Below are positions 63,703-64,000 of a stretch of DNA of 64,000 nt, piece after piece (the stretch's first letter is position 1; each line of letters opens with the position of its first letter). Origin of the DNA: an uncultured Porphyromonadaceae bacterium (GTDB lineage Bacteria > Bacteroidota > Bacteroidia > Bacteroidales > Muribaculaceae). The notes under the pieces were generated by a model. The model was not told the DNA's origin. It saw only the letters and a list, made by a program, of their open reading frames with translations, and searched no databases. Made by a program: the position numbers and the translations under genes. The stretch covers positions 1 to 64,000 of the forward strand of contig CAMNRO010000001.1 in assembly GCA_946553045.1 (NCBI GenBank). Reading direction: 5' to 3'.

Positions 63703-64000
63703 TCAGAAAAGGACTCCGATTTTTACCCCCGCAGAACTGAGACTTTGAAAATGATGGACCATCTCGGCGCCGACTACATTCCTGCGCTCTCTGAAAGTAT
63801 AGCCGATGATGAGATGCGAAGAGAATTTAGCACCCCGGGCAAGGTTGATGCCAAGACCAGTGGCACCATAAAGACCGGTCTGCTGGTGATTATGCTCAAG
63901 ATAGTTGAGAGAAGTGCCAAGCTTCAAATCCCAGAAAAGCAAGGAAGGCCTGTTGCGGAAATTTGTGCGGAAATTCACATAAATAGGGTAAGAGCGGCAT
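63703..64000 (-). CDS. Outer-membrane beta-barrel protein, C-terminal part (cut by window edge)
   Basis: The frame stays open to the end of the window, so this is the last ~99 codons of a longer gene. The sequence (YPIYVNFRTNFRNRPSLLF, then WDLKLGTSL, later KFSSHLIIGYTFRERRN) shows alternating strands typical of small Bacteroidota outer-membrane barrels in which a repeated strand reads P.Y.N.R.NF. A GTG at 63978 could be mistaken for a start but lies inside the protein. The stop is 91 bases before the TonB receptor start. Confidence 0.65.
   Translation of the reverse strand, partial: CRSYPIYVNFRTNFRNRPSLLFWDLKLGTSLNYLEHNHQQTGLYGATGLGINLARGAKFSSHLIIGYTFRERRNVVGAEMVHHFQSLSSAGVKIGVLF

Overview
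The window is a contiguous stretch of a Bacteroidota (Bacteroidales) chromosome. Evidence: TAnnTTTG -7 promoter boxes lie in front of many genes, several paired with a TTG/TTTG element 19-20 bases upstream. The gene content also fits a strict anaerobe of the gut type: a BioG-BioC fusion, a GH3-serine hydrolase fusion, 2-oxoacid:ferredoxin oxidoreductase, phosphotransbutyrylase/butyrate kinase, TonB receptors and SPII lipoproteins. A family such as Muribaculaceae is plausible, but this is inference. No rRNA, CRISPR array, integrase or transposase was seen. One tRNA (Cys) is present.

Layout. 0.1-9.1 kb: phosphoglycerate mutase with a small membrane protein and an RNase D-like exonuclease; biotin genes bioD and bioG-bioC with a LysE exporter; a MORN-GH25 lysozyme coupled to a PrsW-type membrane protease; a GH43 lipoprotein; a CDF metal exporter. 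9.2-18.4 kb: L21/L27, an S1/P1 nuclease, glycyl-tRNA synthetase, LemA with an FKBP-like lipoprotein, PadR-PspC, thioesterase-DprA, uridine phosphorylase and a Dabb protein. 18.5-30.9 kb (all minus strand): an ABC-F protein with one dead ATP site, aspartate kinase, tRNA-Cys, RadA, a SpoU rRNA methyltransferase, biotin synthase, an acyl-CoA ligase, Buk/Ptb, and a LysM/periplasmic-binding protein coupled to an outer-membrane barrel. 31-36 kb: a small surface-polysaccharide locus (pyruvyl transferase, F420-reductase-like Fe-S protein, flippase, divergent glycosyltransferase). 36-49 kb: DUF1015, DUF2156, GH3-serine hydrolase, 5'-nucleotidase, a decayed glycoside-hydrolase remnant, a zinc-ribbon/TonB protein, TilS, a six-hairpin glycosidase and a SecB-like small protein. 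57-64 kb: a four-subunit 2-oxoacid:ferredoxin oxidoreductase operon, an LTxxQ periplasmic protein, a DUF362 lipoprotein, a TonB receptor and the end of an outer-membrane protein cut by the window edge.

The most striking region is 49.2-57.3 kb. Three tightly coupled genes encode (i) a secreted, membrane-anchored von Willebrand A protein, (ii) a 927-residue tubulin/FtsZ-superfamily protein with a GGGTGSG loop, and (iii) a 1094-residue protein with a complete papain-type catalytic set (Q485, C491, H646, N664) and a C-terminal membrane hairpin. The cassette lies between its own terminators and is bracketed by two imperfect copies of a ~45-bp promoter-bearing direct repeat (49190-49235 and 57246-57290). 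Recombination between the copies would remove the cassette cleanly and leave one promoter in front of the ferredoxin oxidoreductase operon. I read it as an accessory membrane-associated cytoskeleton/protease system of unknown purpose.
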